64,000 nucleotides of DNA. It comes from Bettongia penicillata ogilbyi. Its lineage: Eukaryota; Chordata; Mammalia; Diprotodontia; Potoroidae. The position numbers and the translations under genes are program-made. Shown here one piece after another: positions 54,296-63,865 of this stretch (position 1 is the stretch's first letter; every line of letters starts with the position of its first letter). The notes under the pieces are model-generated. The model had not been told where the DNA came from. It made no database searches and saw only the letters and a list, made by a program, of their open reading frames with translations. The DNA lies in assembly GCA_023548195.1 (NCBI GenBank), contig JAJHZJ010000121.1, forward strand, positions 3,286,220-3,350,219. Reading direction: 5' to 3'.

Positions 54296-55249
54296 CATTT
54301 TTCCAACCAAATACTTGATTTTTTAACTCTTTGTCAAGATAAGACTCTACTTCCAGTGCAGGTGAGGGTAAGTGTCCTGTCCTAAGCTTCAAGGGTTTTG
54401 TGCAGCTGTTTTCAGAGATACTTCTAGGAACCTGCAAATTTTCAGCCCTTCCAAGGTGATATGATCAAAGAAGAGGTGTTTACTCCTTTTCTGGCCTGTG
54501 CTCTGGGCTGAGTGACCACAAGCACTCTTTTCTGCCTTGGAACTACGAGGAGGATTCCCTCTCCACTGCACCACAAGCTCCACCACACCAGCTCTCCTCA
54601 CCCCATGACCACCACATAGGACTGTGACCCAAATCCAAGCACTGGCAAAGTAAGAGAATACTGCCTCAGCACCAGCAAAGAGATCCCTGTAATCCCCCTG
54701 TGATCAGTCCCTCAATCCCTACACCACCTGTGGTCCAGGAGCTCTAGAAGCAGCTGCTACTACTGCTACTGCTGTTGCTACCACCCCACCTGTGGCTGGG
54801 GCTGGATCACACTCCTCTCTTGGCCAGCTCCCACTGAGTTTTTCCACTGATCTTCTATGCTGCCTTTGGTGTTGATGGGCCAAAAAGTGTGGAAACTGCC
54901 ATAGCTGCTAGTGATTCAGTCCCCTGAGGCCTGCTCGGCTCTGTCTATGCCAGTGTGGCCCACACTGGACCGTGCTCCACTCCCAGTCCTGTACAATAGA
55001 CTTTTCCTATCGACCCTTCCAGGCTCTCTTGGGCTGGAGATTTGTTTCACTCCATCATTTTGTGAGTTCTCTAGCTCTAGAAATTGTTTAGAGTTATTTT
55101 TTACAGGTATTTGGGGGCGTTTGGTGGAGAGCTCAAGTCCCTGCTTTTACTCTGCCATCTTAGCTCCGTCTATCCCATCTCTATCAATTTACTGAACATT
55201 TTTTCTTTATGCAAAAATATTTTTCTGTTCTACATGAAAGGAAGTACCT

Positions 55250-55411
55250 TAAAGGAATAATATCTTATATTGGAAAAAGCACTGATTCTAGAATGAGAAG
55301 TGTCCAGCCTGAGGTTCAAATCCCAATTCTACCATTTACTACTGGTGTAACTTTTGATAAGTTACCTCACTCCTGGCCCTCATTTCCCCATCTGTAAACT
55401 GGAGAGGGAGA
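55250..55411 (+). repeat. MIR/CORE-SINE, first part
   Basis: 'tgaggttcaaatcccaattctaccatttac', 'gataagttacctcactcctggccctcatttccccatctg' region. Its tail lies at 55531-55583. Confidence 0.8.
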
Positions 55412-55530
55412 GCAGTGAGGTGGTACAGTGGGTAGAGTGCCAGCCCTGGAGTTCAAAATCAACTTCAGACACTTACTAGCTGTATGACCCTGGACAAGTC
55501 ACCTAGCTCCAACTGCCTCAAAAAAACTGG
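55412..55530 (+). repeat. tRNA-SINE inserted in the MIR
   Basis: 'cagtgaggtggtacagtgggtagagtgcc', 'ggagttcaaaatcaacttcagacacttactagctgtatgaccctgg' region, ending at 'aactgcctcaaaaaaactgg'. Confidence 0.85.
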
Positions 55531-55583
55531 CGTAAGAGTTAGACTAGATGATCTTTGCAGTCCTATATTTCATGATCCTATGA
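55531..55583 (+). repeat. MIR/CORE-SINE tail after nested SINE
   Basis: 'gttagactagatgatctttgcagtcc...atgatcctatgac' is the tail expected of the MIR at 55250. Confidence 0.75.
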
Positions 55584-55685
55584 CTTTTCAGAGGAATATC
55601 ACAGGATGCCAAGTATGTGTCTAAGAAGCAGAAAAGGTTATTACTTAAAGAATGACTTAGACTTACTTGCACAGTTTACTTAGGG

Positions 55686-55888
55686 CAGAGGTGAGGAACC
55701 TTCAGCCTCAAGGCCACATGTGATCCTCTAAGTCCTTAATTGCAGTCTTTTGACTGAATCCAAACTTCAGAGAACAAATCCCCTTAATAAAATGATTTGT
55801 TCTGTAAAACTTGTATTCAGTTGAAGGGCCACACTTAAGGACCTAGAGGGTGACATGTGGCCTTGAGGTGACAGGTTATCCCTCCCTG
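55686..55888. mobile_element. hAT MITE with perfect 8-bp target duplication, copy 1
   Basis: 203 bp. Ends cagaggtgaggaacc and, inverted, cagggagggataacc. Sub-terminal inverted blocks 'caaggccacatgtgatcc' / 'gtgacatgtggccttgag' and 'gtcttttgactgaatcc' / 'attcagttgaagggcc'. Flanked by acttaggg at 55678-55685 and 55889-55896. No coding capacity, so mobilised by a hAT transposase in trans. Resembles opossum Charlie-type (possibly OC1) elements. Confidence 0.92.
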
Positions 55889-56084
55889 ACTTAGGGCAAG
55901 ACTCTTGAAACATTTGTAAACTGACAGTTCTTTTAAAATTCTGCAAATGCCAATGACACCTTCTCAAATGGGTATATATCTTCATTTTCTTTAAAAAAGA
56001 TGGAAAAATCTTTTTAAAACAGATGTAATCTATGCAATCTACACTTCATATACAGTCAATGACATCTGAGGCAAAGCATACAGT

Positions 56085-56240
56085 CGTAGAATCCTGGAGT
56101 GAAATAGAACCTAAGAAGTTAATTTGTCCAGCTCTTAGTAGAGCAAGAATTCCCTTGACAGTGTTCTCAATAATGTCTCCAATTGAAGACTCCCCATGAA
56201 AGGAAACCAATTACCTACTAAAGCAGCTTTTGGACAGCAC
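56085..56240 (-). repeat. L3/CR1 3' end
   Basis: 'gaatcctggagtgaaatagaacctaagaagttaatttgtccag' region, 'gaagactccccatgaaaggaaaccaattacctac'. Resembles 34200-34330. Confidence 0.55.
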
Positions 56241-56349
56241 TTGGCTGTGCCTATAGTTGTCTTCACTTCATATTTTACATTCTGCATTGTTATTTTAAAC
56301 ACATTAATGCACTAAGGTCTCCAGTTTTCTCTTCAAGAAATCATTAATC

Positions 56350-56500
56350 AGGACTTATGATTTGGAATCAGAAGAGTCTACTTTGAGTCTTGTCTGTTGG
56401 GCAGCTTGTTCTTTCTGGACCTAATTTCTTCAACTTTAAAATGAGGAGATTGGACTAGGAGACCTCTAAGGTCCCTAAAATTCAAATGGTCCTAGGATAT
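56350..56500 (+). repeat. MIR/CORE-SINE
   Basis: 'tggacctaatttcttcaactttaaaatgaggagattggactaggagacctctaaggtccc' region. Confidence 0.75.
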
Positions 56501-57279
56501 TCATCTGATCTATCCTAGAAAATGATATATGTTAATTCCCCTAAGAAATCAGCCACCCAAAGGATCTTTACAGCTTTTGTCACAAAACCACTTAAAAATG
56601 CACCAGTATAACAGTTGAGACTGGAAATTTAGTCTCTCTGGTTAGGAGACATTCATTTTAGCATCAAAAACCTAGTTGATTACAAACCTATTGTATGTAC
56701 CTGGTATTAAGCAAAAACAAAGTGACATATTTCTAAGGGCATGTCACACATGAAATCCATAACTGAAGTTATAGTAATAGAGACAAAAATAAATGTAATA
56801 CCTTACATAGTATGGCCACTTATTGATTTCTACAAGGAGTACTACTAGCTAAATCGTAAAATGTGTGATTCTAAAGTTGAAGGGATCACTCACAGAGATT
56901 CCTTAGTACTTATGTCTTGGACAAACACTCAAATGAAAAATGAGCAAATAGGGGAAGAACAGACTGAATTGCTTTTCAGAGATTACAAATGGTTTTTTTA
57001 ATAACCTTAATTTTTTCCCTGAAAAACATGTCCTTTTTTTATTCATGAGCTTAACAATCAACAAATATTTTAAGATATGAAAAAGAAAAGAAAGAGAATT
57101 GAGTAAGTAAACATAAGTTTCTGTTTCTTAAAGGAATATAATAAAGTTTAACAAGATGATAACAAAATGGCCCTATTTATGTCTCCTTCAGTACTTTTTG
57201 TTTTCTTTACATTTTAACAAATGTTTTCTTGATACTTAATTGGGGTGAGTGGAAGATGACAAGGAGGTCATGAATCTAG
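56501..57279. other. No recognised gene or repeat
   Basis: AT-rich, no landmarks. Confidence 0.45.
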
Positions 57280-57560
57280 TATCTGGAAAGATGCCAGTGC
57301 CCTTGACAGTAATTGGGAAGTTCAGAAGAAGGGATAGTTTGGGAGGATAAGATCGTGAGTTCTTATTTAAGCATGTTGAGTTTGAGATGTCTGTGGGACA
57401 TCTGATTTGATGAAGTCCCACTCTAGGCAATTGGTGGTGGGGGACTGGAGTTGAGGAGAGAAATAAAGGATGGATAAATAGATTCAACATCAATCTGGGT
57501 TCAACAGCCATCTCTATGCAGATGGTTCCCAGCACATATTCTCCATTGTATCCATGGGAT
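57280..57560 (-). repeat. L2 ORF2 region, antisense
   Basis: 'agcatgttgagtttgagatgtctgtgggacatctg' (57371-57405), 'caattgg...ctggagttgaggagag', 'caacagccatctctatgcagatgg'. The minus open frame 57236-57577 overlaps it but does not keep the L2 frame. Confidence 0.65.
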
Positions 57561-57809
57561 GCCAAGGGTACTACCATAGAACCCCCTTAGAAGGATTTAT
57601 AGAAGAACACACAGAAGAGAGTTTCACAGATATGGATGGTGTATGACTGGTATTATTGAAGAGGATCCTAGATCTCTCAAAGCATCCTCATTTCAGATTA
57701 TTCATTCCACTTAAATTCTTTTGAGAGCCCAGAGATAGGAAAACTCACCCATCTCCCCATTATAATCACTTTATCCCCTTAATGAAGATAGCAATGGTAA
57801 TACTGTAAT

Positions 57810-57930
57810 TGTCTATGGCATTTTAATCTTTATAGAGCATTTTCCTTAGAAAATTCATGTGAGATGAATAGTACAGGTATAATCCCTATTTTACAGATGA
57901 GGAGACTGAGACTGGGTGGCCAATAACCAT
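57810..57930 (-). repeat. MIR, antisense
   Basis: 'gagcattttccttagaaaattc', 'aatccctattttacagatgaggagactgagactggg' region. Confidence 0.8.
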
Positions 57931-57994
57931 TCCCCTCTCCCCCAATATAATTCTTATTTTGCTTGACATTGCTCTCTGTGCCCTCATCCCTACG

Positions 57995-58095
57995 AGATGG
58001 CATTCCTTTCTGCACCTGAGATTCTTCATCAGTTAAATAAGAGGGTTGGACTAGGTCATCTCTGGGGGCCATTTCAGCTATAATCAATGACTCTT
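57995..58095 (+). repeat. MIR/CORE-SINE tail
   Basis: 'cttcatcagttaaataagagggttggactaggtcatctctgggggcc' region. Confidence 0.7.
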
Positions 58096-58304
58096 ATAAC
58101 TGATCTTTTCCTGCTGGTTATGAGTAAAAGTTATACTACACCAGGGATGGCAGGCAGACTCTATGAGGAACATCTTCCTCTATGAGGAATATAAATTCCA
58201 TTCTTTGGAATGACAGGCATCACTATAGAAACTGAAAAATTCAGTCCTCATGTGATCCAGTCAAATCAGTGGTGCTTGATACTACATAAATAAACTTTCT
58301 AGAT

Positions 58305-58486
58305 CAGGGGTGGGAAACATGCAGCCTTGAGGTCACATGTGACCCTCTAGGTCCTCACATGCAGCCTTTTGATTGACTCTAAGTTTTATAGAAAAATCCA
58401 TTTATTAAGAGGATTTGTTCTGGGCTGCATGTGAGCACCGAGAGGGCCACATGTGGTCTCAAAGCCACAGGTTTTCCCCACCCCTG
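58305..58486. mobile_element. hAT MITE with perfect 8-bp target duplication, copy 2
   Basis: 182 bp, same family as 55686-55888. Ends caggggtgggaaac and, inverted, caggggtggggaaaac. Flanked by ttctagat at 58297-58304 and 58487-58494. Less diverged at its ends than copy 1. Confidence 0.93.
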
Positions 58487-58619
58487 TTCTAGATGATGGA
58501 CAACATATTTTATTTCTCATCTGGATACATGCTATGATGGATCATGGCTACTGTTGAAACCAATGGAAAGATCCTTACTGAACCACTGTGGTCTCCTAAA
58601 AAGACCTAGAAATCAGCAC

Positions 58620-58760
58620 AATGATGCTTTGGTTCTAAATCTATGAGACTTCGTATATAATCTTGAACCAATTATTTCATTTTTCTAAGCCTCCGTTTTC
58701 CTGTTTGCAAAACAAAAGTTATAATATCTATGAAAGTAAGATGATAAGGACAAGTAAGAT
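58620..58760 (+). repeat. MIR
   Basis: 'ttctaaatctatgagac', 'cttgaaccaattatttcatttttctaagcctccgttttcctg' region. Confidence 0.65.
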
Positions 58761-58879
58761 AGTCAAGTGGATGGAAGGATAATGCAGAACTATTTTTATT
58801 GTTACTAATTATTACCGATACTATTAAAAATTTCAACAAGTAGCTGTCAGTCCAGCATAGTTAAAGTTCTTGTCCTTGA

Positions 58880-59130
58880 ATGAAACCAGAGTACCAAGTG
58901 CTCCTCAGAATGAGCACCAGTCTCAGAGTTCAAGTCTTGGCTCTGACATTTACCCATTATGTGACTCCGGGCAAATTATTCATTCTCTCTGAGCCTTTGT
59001 TTCCTCATCTGTAAAATGGGAGGGATTATCCACTAACTACCTCTTAGGGTTGTTGTAAGGACAATTCTTTCTAAAGCCTACAATATTATCATGAAGCTAG
59101 CATCATCATCCTCATCATCACTATTATTGT
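58880..59130 (+). repeat. MIR/CORE-SINE
   Basis: 'gagttcaagtcttggctctgacatttaccc', 'gtgactccgggcaaattattc', 'cctcatctgtaaaatggg', 'cctcttagggttgttgtaagg', ending in (atc)n. Confidence 0.9.
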
Positions 59131-59234
59131 ATGTTTGGAAGGCCTCTCTTCACCCTTATGACTTCTTAACTTGGGTTATAGTTATTTATATTTGTGTCAT
59201 TTCCTAACTGTCACAAAGAAATGTTCATACAGAT

Positions 59235-59480
59235 AGAAGGAGAATGAGGCCTTCATCCCCTCATGCCTGCTCTACTGCAGTAGTCTTCTGGTTGCTCTTC
59301 CCATCTCAAGTCCCTCCCTTCTCTAGATCACCTTCCATTCAGCTGTCAAATTGATCTTCCTAAAGGGCAGGTCTGACAATGTCAACTCCCTATTCAATAA
59401 ATTCCAGGAGCAACTATAAAGACTTCTGTTTGGTTCCTTTATGACCTACCCCCTTCCTACCTTTCCAGTCTGTTCACATT
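59235..59480 (+). repeat. L2 ORF2/3' UTR, sense
   Basis: 'ctgctctactgcagtagtcttctggttgctcttcccatctc' region, 'ctaaagggcaggtctgacaatgtcaactcc', 'ggttcctttatgacctaccccc'. Continues at 59710. Confidence 0.8.
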
Positions 59481-59709
59481 TCTATATGGCATAGTGGATA
59501 GAACACTGGGTTTGGAATCTTCCTGAGTTCAAATCCAGCCTCAGACTAGGTATGTGACCCTGGGCAAGTCATTTAACCCTGTTTGCCTCAGTTTCCTCAT
59601 CTGTAAGATGGGCTGGAGAAGGAAATGGCAAACCACTCCAGTATCTTTGCCAAGACAATCCCAAATGGGCTCATGAAGAGTCAGACACAACTGAAATAAT
59701 TAACAAGAA
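59481..59709 (+). repeat. Marsupial tRNA-SINE (MAR1/WALLSI type) inserted in L2
   Basis: 'atggcatagtggatagaacactggg', 'gagttcaaatccagcctcag', 'gtttgcctcagtttcctcatctg', 'aaaccactccagtatctttgccaag', 'gggctcatgaagagtcagacacaactg'. Full length with a short A-rich end. Confidence 0.95.
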
Positions 59710-60128
59710 TACCATGGTGCAGTGACATTGGCCTTTTGGCTTTTCTGTACACTGGACAGGTCTTCACCTTGATTATGTATTTGCAGTGCCTCCCAGCTTC
59801 ACGCATTTTCACTGACTGCTTCCCGCCACCACTCCTGCCCCAACCCCATGCCTGTAATACTCTCTGTTCTCACCTCTACCTCCTGGCTTCCCTAGCTACC
59901 TTTACGTCTCAGCTAAAATTCTGACTTCTGCAAAGTTGCTTTCTTATTCACCCTTAATATTGATGTCTTCCTTCTGAAGTTACCTTCCATCTATCCTGCA
60001 GATAGCCTATATGCACATGGCTCTTTGTATGTTGGCTCCCTCAGTGAAATATGAGTTCCTTGAGAACTTTTGCCTTTTTTTGTACTGTGCCTGGCCCATA
60101 GTCGCTGCTTGATAAACGCTTGATGACT
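59710..60128 (+). repeat. L2 3' UTR, sense (continuation)
   Basis: 'gcagtgacattggccttttggc', 'cttccctagctacctttacgtctcagctaaaattctg', 'gaaatatgagttccttgagaactt', 'ctgtgcctggcccatagtcgctgcttgataaacgcttgatg'. Confidence 0.85.
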
Positions 60129-60149
60129 AACAGTCATGGGAGTCCAGGG

Positions 60150-60660
60150 AGGAGAGCAGCATTCAGTATGTGTTCCACAGAGACAAACATATAAAAGTCA
60201 AGGAAAATGAGACCTGAGAAAAAAAGTTATCGGACTTTGCAATTAAGGGGTCACTGATAAGATTGATGTGACATTTTCAGGAGAGTGATAGTGTGGTTTG
60301 GTTGCAAAGCCAGATTTGCAAGGAGTTAAAGAAACAGTGAATGGTAAAGAAGTAGAGTGTAGATTTCTCTTTCTAGAAGTATGGAAATAGGAAGGTATAG
60401 CAGGGTCAAGAGAAGCATTCTGGGAGATGAGTGGATCCTGAACATGTTGGAAGGAAACAGGGAAGGAGCTAGTAGAGAAGGACAACTTGAAAATGAGAGA
60501 GAAAAATCAATAGAGAAAGCTCTGAAAGGAGACAAGAGGGAATGAGATCAAGGGCACGTGTGGAAGGGGAAGTCTTCCAAAAAGGAAGATCAACTCATCC
60601 TCAGAAACTGGAGCAAAGAAATAGAGTCTGGGTGAAAAATGTAGAGGTTTTGCGTGTGGA
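60150..60660 (-). repeat. L2 ORF2 region, antisense
   Basis: 'ttgcaattaaggggtcactgataagattgatgtgac', 'gtggtttggttgcaaagccagatttgcaaggagttaaag', 'ggtcaagagaagcattctggg' are antisense to the start of the L2 reverse transcriptase. Minus open frames at 60243-60535 are broken pieces of it. Confidence 0.6.
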
Positions 60661-60843
60661 GGATAGGATAGGATAGTTACCTCCATTCAACCCAAACGTA
60701 TTCAGAATATAAAGAAGAAACTAAGTCCAGTCTCTTCTTTCCATGCTCACATCTACCACTTTGGCTTGGACCCCAATGTCACTTGACATCTTAAAACATA
60801 ATATCAATCCGTACATTCATATACCATAATTTGTTTAGCAGTT

Positions 60844-60911
60844 CCCCAATTGATGGGCACCTCTTAACTTTCCAGCTCCCCAATTGATGGGCACCTCTTA
60901 ACTTTCCAGCT
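60844..60911. repeat. 34-bp perfect tandem duplication within L1
   Basis: Identical units 60844-60877 and 60878-60911 beginning ccccaattgatgggcacctc. Confidence 0.95.
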
Positions 60912-61009
60912 CTTTGCCACCAACAGAAAGCCTTGCTATAATTATTTTTGTAGATGTGGATTTTTTTCTCTTCCTTTGCTTTTTAGGGATATAGGTCTAG
61001 AATGAGTCA

Positions 61010-61066
61010 ACATATGTAAAGTGTTCTGCAAACCTTAAAATATCATATAAATGCTAATCATCATCA
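61010..61066 (+). repeat. SINE tail scrap in L1
   Basis: 'gtaaagtgttctgcaaaccttaaaatatcatataaatgctaatcatcatc' region, the CORE-SINE tail alone. Confidence 0.7.
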
Positions 61067-61770
61067 TCATCAAGGGCAGTTTATTAACACTGGGGGCTTA
61101 GTTCCAAATTGCTTCCCAATGTGGCTCAACCAGTTCAAAGCCCCACCAATAGTTTATTAAAGTACTTATTTACCTATAACTCCTACAGTTTTTATAATTT
61201 TTCTGCTTCTGTCAACTTTGCCAATCTGATAGATATAAAGTGGAACCTCAGAATTACAATTGATTTGCATTTCTCTAATGAATAGTGGTTTTTGGAGCAT
61301 TTATACAGGTGACTATTAATAGCTTGAATATTTTCCTGGAAAACTACTTGTTCATATCCTTTGACTATTTATCAACCAGGGAATAGTTTGTGTCCTTATA
61401 AATTTGAATTAATTCTTTACATAACTTGGAAATAAAACCTTCATAAAAAAATTTGCCACAAAGATTATTTTTCCCAGTAGTCTGCTTTTCTTCTAATTTC
61501 AGCTGCATTGGATTTGTTAGTACACAAACTTTTAAATTTTATAGAATCAAAATTGTCCATTTTCATCTCTGAACCTTTATTTTATTTGGTTCCCCTCTCC
61601 AAAGATCTGAAAGGTAATTTCTTTCTTTCTCCTCTAATTTGTTTATAATGTCACCCATTGTGTCTAAGTCATGTACAAATTTGAAGTTTATTTTTCTATA
61701 GTGCATGAGATGTTGGGCTATACCTAGTTTCTCTCAGACTGCTTTCCAACTTTGTTAGCAGTTTTTGTCA

Positions 61771-61830
61771 AAAATAAGTTCTAACTCCAGTAGCTAGCAC
61801 AAAATAAGTTCCAACTCTAGGAGCTAGCAC
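61771..61830. repeat. 30-bp imperfect tandem duplication within L1
   Basis: Units 61771-61800 and 61801-61830 (aaaataagtt...agctagcac) differ at three positions. Confidence 0.92.
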
Positions 61831-63644
61831 CGTTGGGTTCAACAAAATGAGGCTATTGTACTTGCAGTTTTCTCTATATTGTATACCTAATCTCTTCTAC
61901 CGATCAATCACTCTCTTAACGAGTGTCAAATTGTTTTTATGATTACTGCTTTTTGTTACAGTTTAAGACCTAGAATTGCTAGACCTCACTTTTTAAAAAT
62001 TTCCCTTAATATTCCTGGCCTTTTCCTCCAGATGAATTTTGTTGTCATTTTTCTTAGCTCAATAAATTAATCCCTTGGTGGTTTAGTAATGATACTACAT
62101 AAATATATTAGATTACATAGCATTGTTATTTTTGTTATGTTATGGCTTATCTATGAGCAATTAATATTTCTCCAGTTAGATCTATATTTCTGTTAAGAGT
62201 GATTTGTAGTTGTATTCATATCATTTCTGTGTGTGTCTTAATAGACAGACTCCCTAGTATTTTATATTTTCTATAGTTATTTTAAGTGGAATTTCTCTTT
62301 TAATCTGTTCCTACTGCGTTTTGTTAGTAATATACAGAAATGCTGATAATTTATGTAGATTTATTTTATATCCTATAACTTTAATGAAGTTGTTGTTTCA
62401 ATTAATTTTATTTGACTCTCTAGTACTCATTAAGTAAACAATCATATCCTCTACACAAAGTTCTAACTTTGCTACCTCTTTATTTCTTTCATTTTATTTT
62501 TCTTTTCTTATTACCACAGCTAGCACTTCCAGCACTATATCAAATGGTAGTGTCTATTAACATCCTTGCTTTATCCCTGATCTCACTGACTTCGCCTCTA
62601 GTTTATCCCCATTATATATAGCACTGGAATTTGATTTTTAGATAGATATTATTTATATTAAGGACAGATCCATTTATTCTGTTTCACTTAGCATTTTTTA
62701 ATAAGAATATGTATTCTATCTTGTTAAAAGCATCAATTAATATAATCATGATTTTTTGTTCTTGTTAATAATGTGGTCTATTATGTTGACTATTTTCCTA
62801 CTATTGAGCCAACCCTATATTTCTCTTATAAATCCAACATGATTATATTGTATGATCTTTGTGATATTACCATAACCTCTTTACTAATATGTTATTTAAT
62901 ATTTCTGTATCAATGTTCACTGCAGATATTGGTCTATAGCTTTCTTTCTGTTTTGACTCTCCCTGGTTTAGGTATCAAGATATAGCTATATCATAAGGGA
63001 GTTTGGTCAGATCCTTTCTTTTCCTATTTTTTTCCAAATAGTTTATGCAACCTTTGAAGTAGTTGATCTGATAAAATTTGCTTATAAATCCATTTGGTCA
63101 CAAGGTTACTTTCTTTGAGAGCTCATTTATAAGCTTGTTAAGTTTCTATTTTTGACATTGGGTTAAATTTAAATTCTCCTTTTCTATTTATCTGGGCATT
63201 TTCCATTTTTGTAAATATTCCTCTATTTTATTTAGATTGGCAATTTCATTACCATATTATTGATCAAAATTAGTTTCTTATAATTTTTTAGAGTGGTTTG
63301 CTGCTAAGTCTTGTGTGATCCTGACTATAGTTCCTTAGTAGTTAAACCCTTTCATTATTGTTGCTTGCAGTATTTTTTTTTCTTAACCCAAATGCTCTGT
63401 AGTTTGGCATGTGATGTTGCTGGGAATTTCCATTTTGGAGTTTCAGGAGGTGACCGATGTATTCTTTCTATTTTGGTTTTTACCCTCTGATTCAAGTAGA
63501 TCTGGGCAGTTTTCTTTCATGATTTCTTAAAATATGATAACCAGGTTCTTTCTTTGGTCATAATTTTCAGGTAGTATGCTCATTCTTAAATTACCTATTT
63601 TCTGTTTTCCAGGCAATAGTTGCAAAGTTGATAAAAACAGAAAA

Positions 63645-63778
63645 TTATAAATATTATGGGAAAACAGGTACTTTAATGCACTCTTGGTAGGGCTTTGAAT
63701 TGGCTTAACCATTCTGGAAAGCAATTTGGAACTATGCCCTCAAGGTTAATAAATATCTTTTGACCCACCTATACCATG
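63645..63778 (+). repeat. L1 ORF2 C-terminal scrap, sense, inserted in the antisense L1
   Basis: 'tttaatgcactcttggtagggctttgaattgg', 'accattctggaaagcaatttggaactatgccc', 'tatcttttgacccacctatacc', as at 44480-44590. Confidence 0.75.
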
Positions 63779-63784
63779 AGTAAC

Positions 63785-63862
63785 AATGGTGATAATGATA
63801 ATTAGCATTTATATGGTGCTTTAAGGTTTGCAAAGCACTTTACACATGTTGACTCATTCTAG
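63785..63862 (+). repeat. SINE/CORE-SINE tail
   Basis: 'gataattagcatttatatggtgctttaaggtttgcaaagcactttac' region. Confidence 0.8.
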
Positions 63863-63865
63863 AAA

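Larger units (their letters stand above)
51649..55177 (-). mobile_element. Full-length HAL1 (half-L1) retrotransposon, 13-bp target duplication
   Basis: On the minus strand it starts at the 5' UTR ('ggagctaagatggcagagtaaaag', 55150-55172), runs through a 5' UTR (54300-55170), ORF1 (54295 to 52782, interrupted by an LTR) and then straight into a pyrimidine-rich 3' UTR (51715-52780) without any ORF2. That layout defines half-L1 elements. Flanked by tctctatcaattt at 51636-51648 and 55178-55190. Its own A-rich tail lies near 51700-51740; about 55 further bases (51653-51706) with a minus-strand AATAAA and a terminal A7 precede the duplication. Confidence 0.85.
60800..63640 (-). mobile_element. Old L1, ORF2 (with internal loss) and part of ORF1
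   Basis: Antisense ORF2 C-terminus ('ccccaattgatgggcacctc', 60844), then the C-terminal and reverse transcriptase regions (61300-62990, e.g. 'tttgcatttctctaatgaatag', 'gaactaccttg'-type words) and, from about 63290, ORF1-like words ('ctaagtcttgtgtgatcctgactatag', 'gctgggaatttcc', 'gatctgggcagttttc'). The span is too short for all of ORF2, so internal deletion occurred. Contains two tandem duplications and a SINE tail. Confidence 0.8.

Noticed and set aside
54911..55195. 94-codon + open frame
   Set aside because: Antisense to the HAL1 5' UTR.
57236..57577. 113-codon minus open frame
   Set aside because: Overlaps an L2 fragment and does not preserve the L2 protein; no other family seen.
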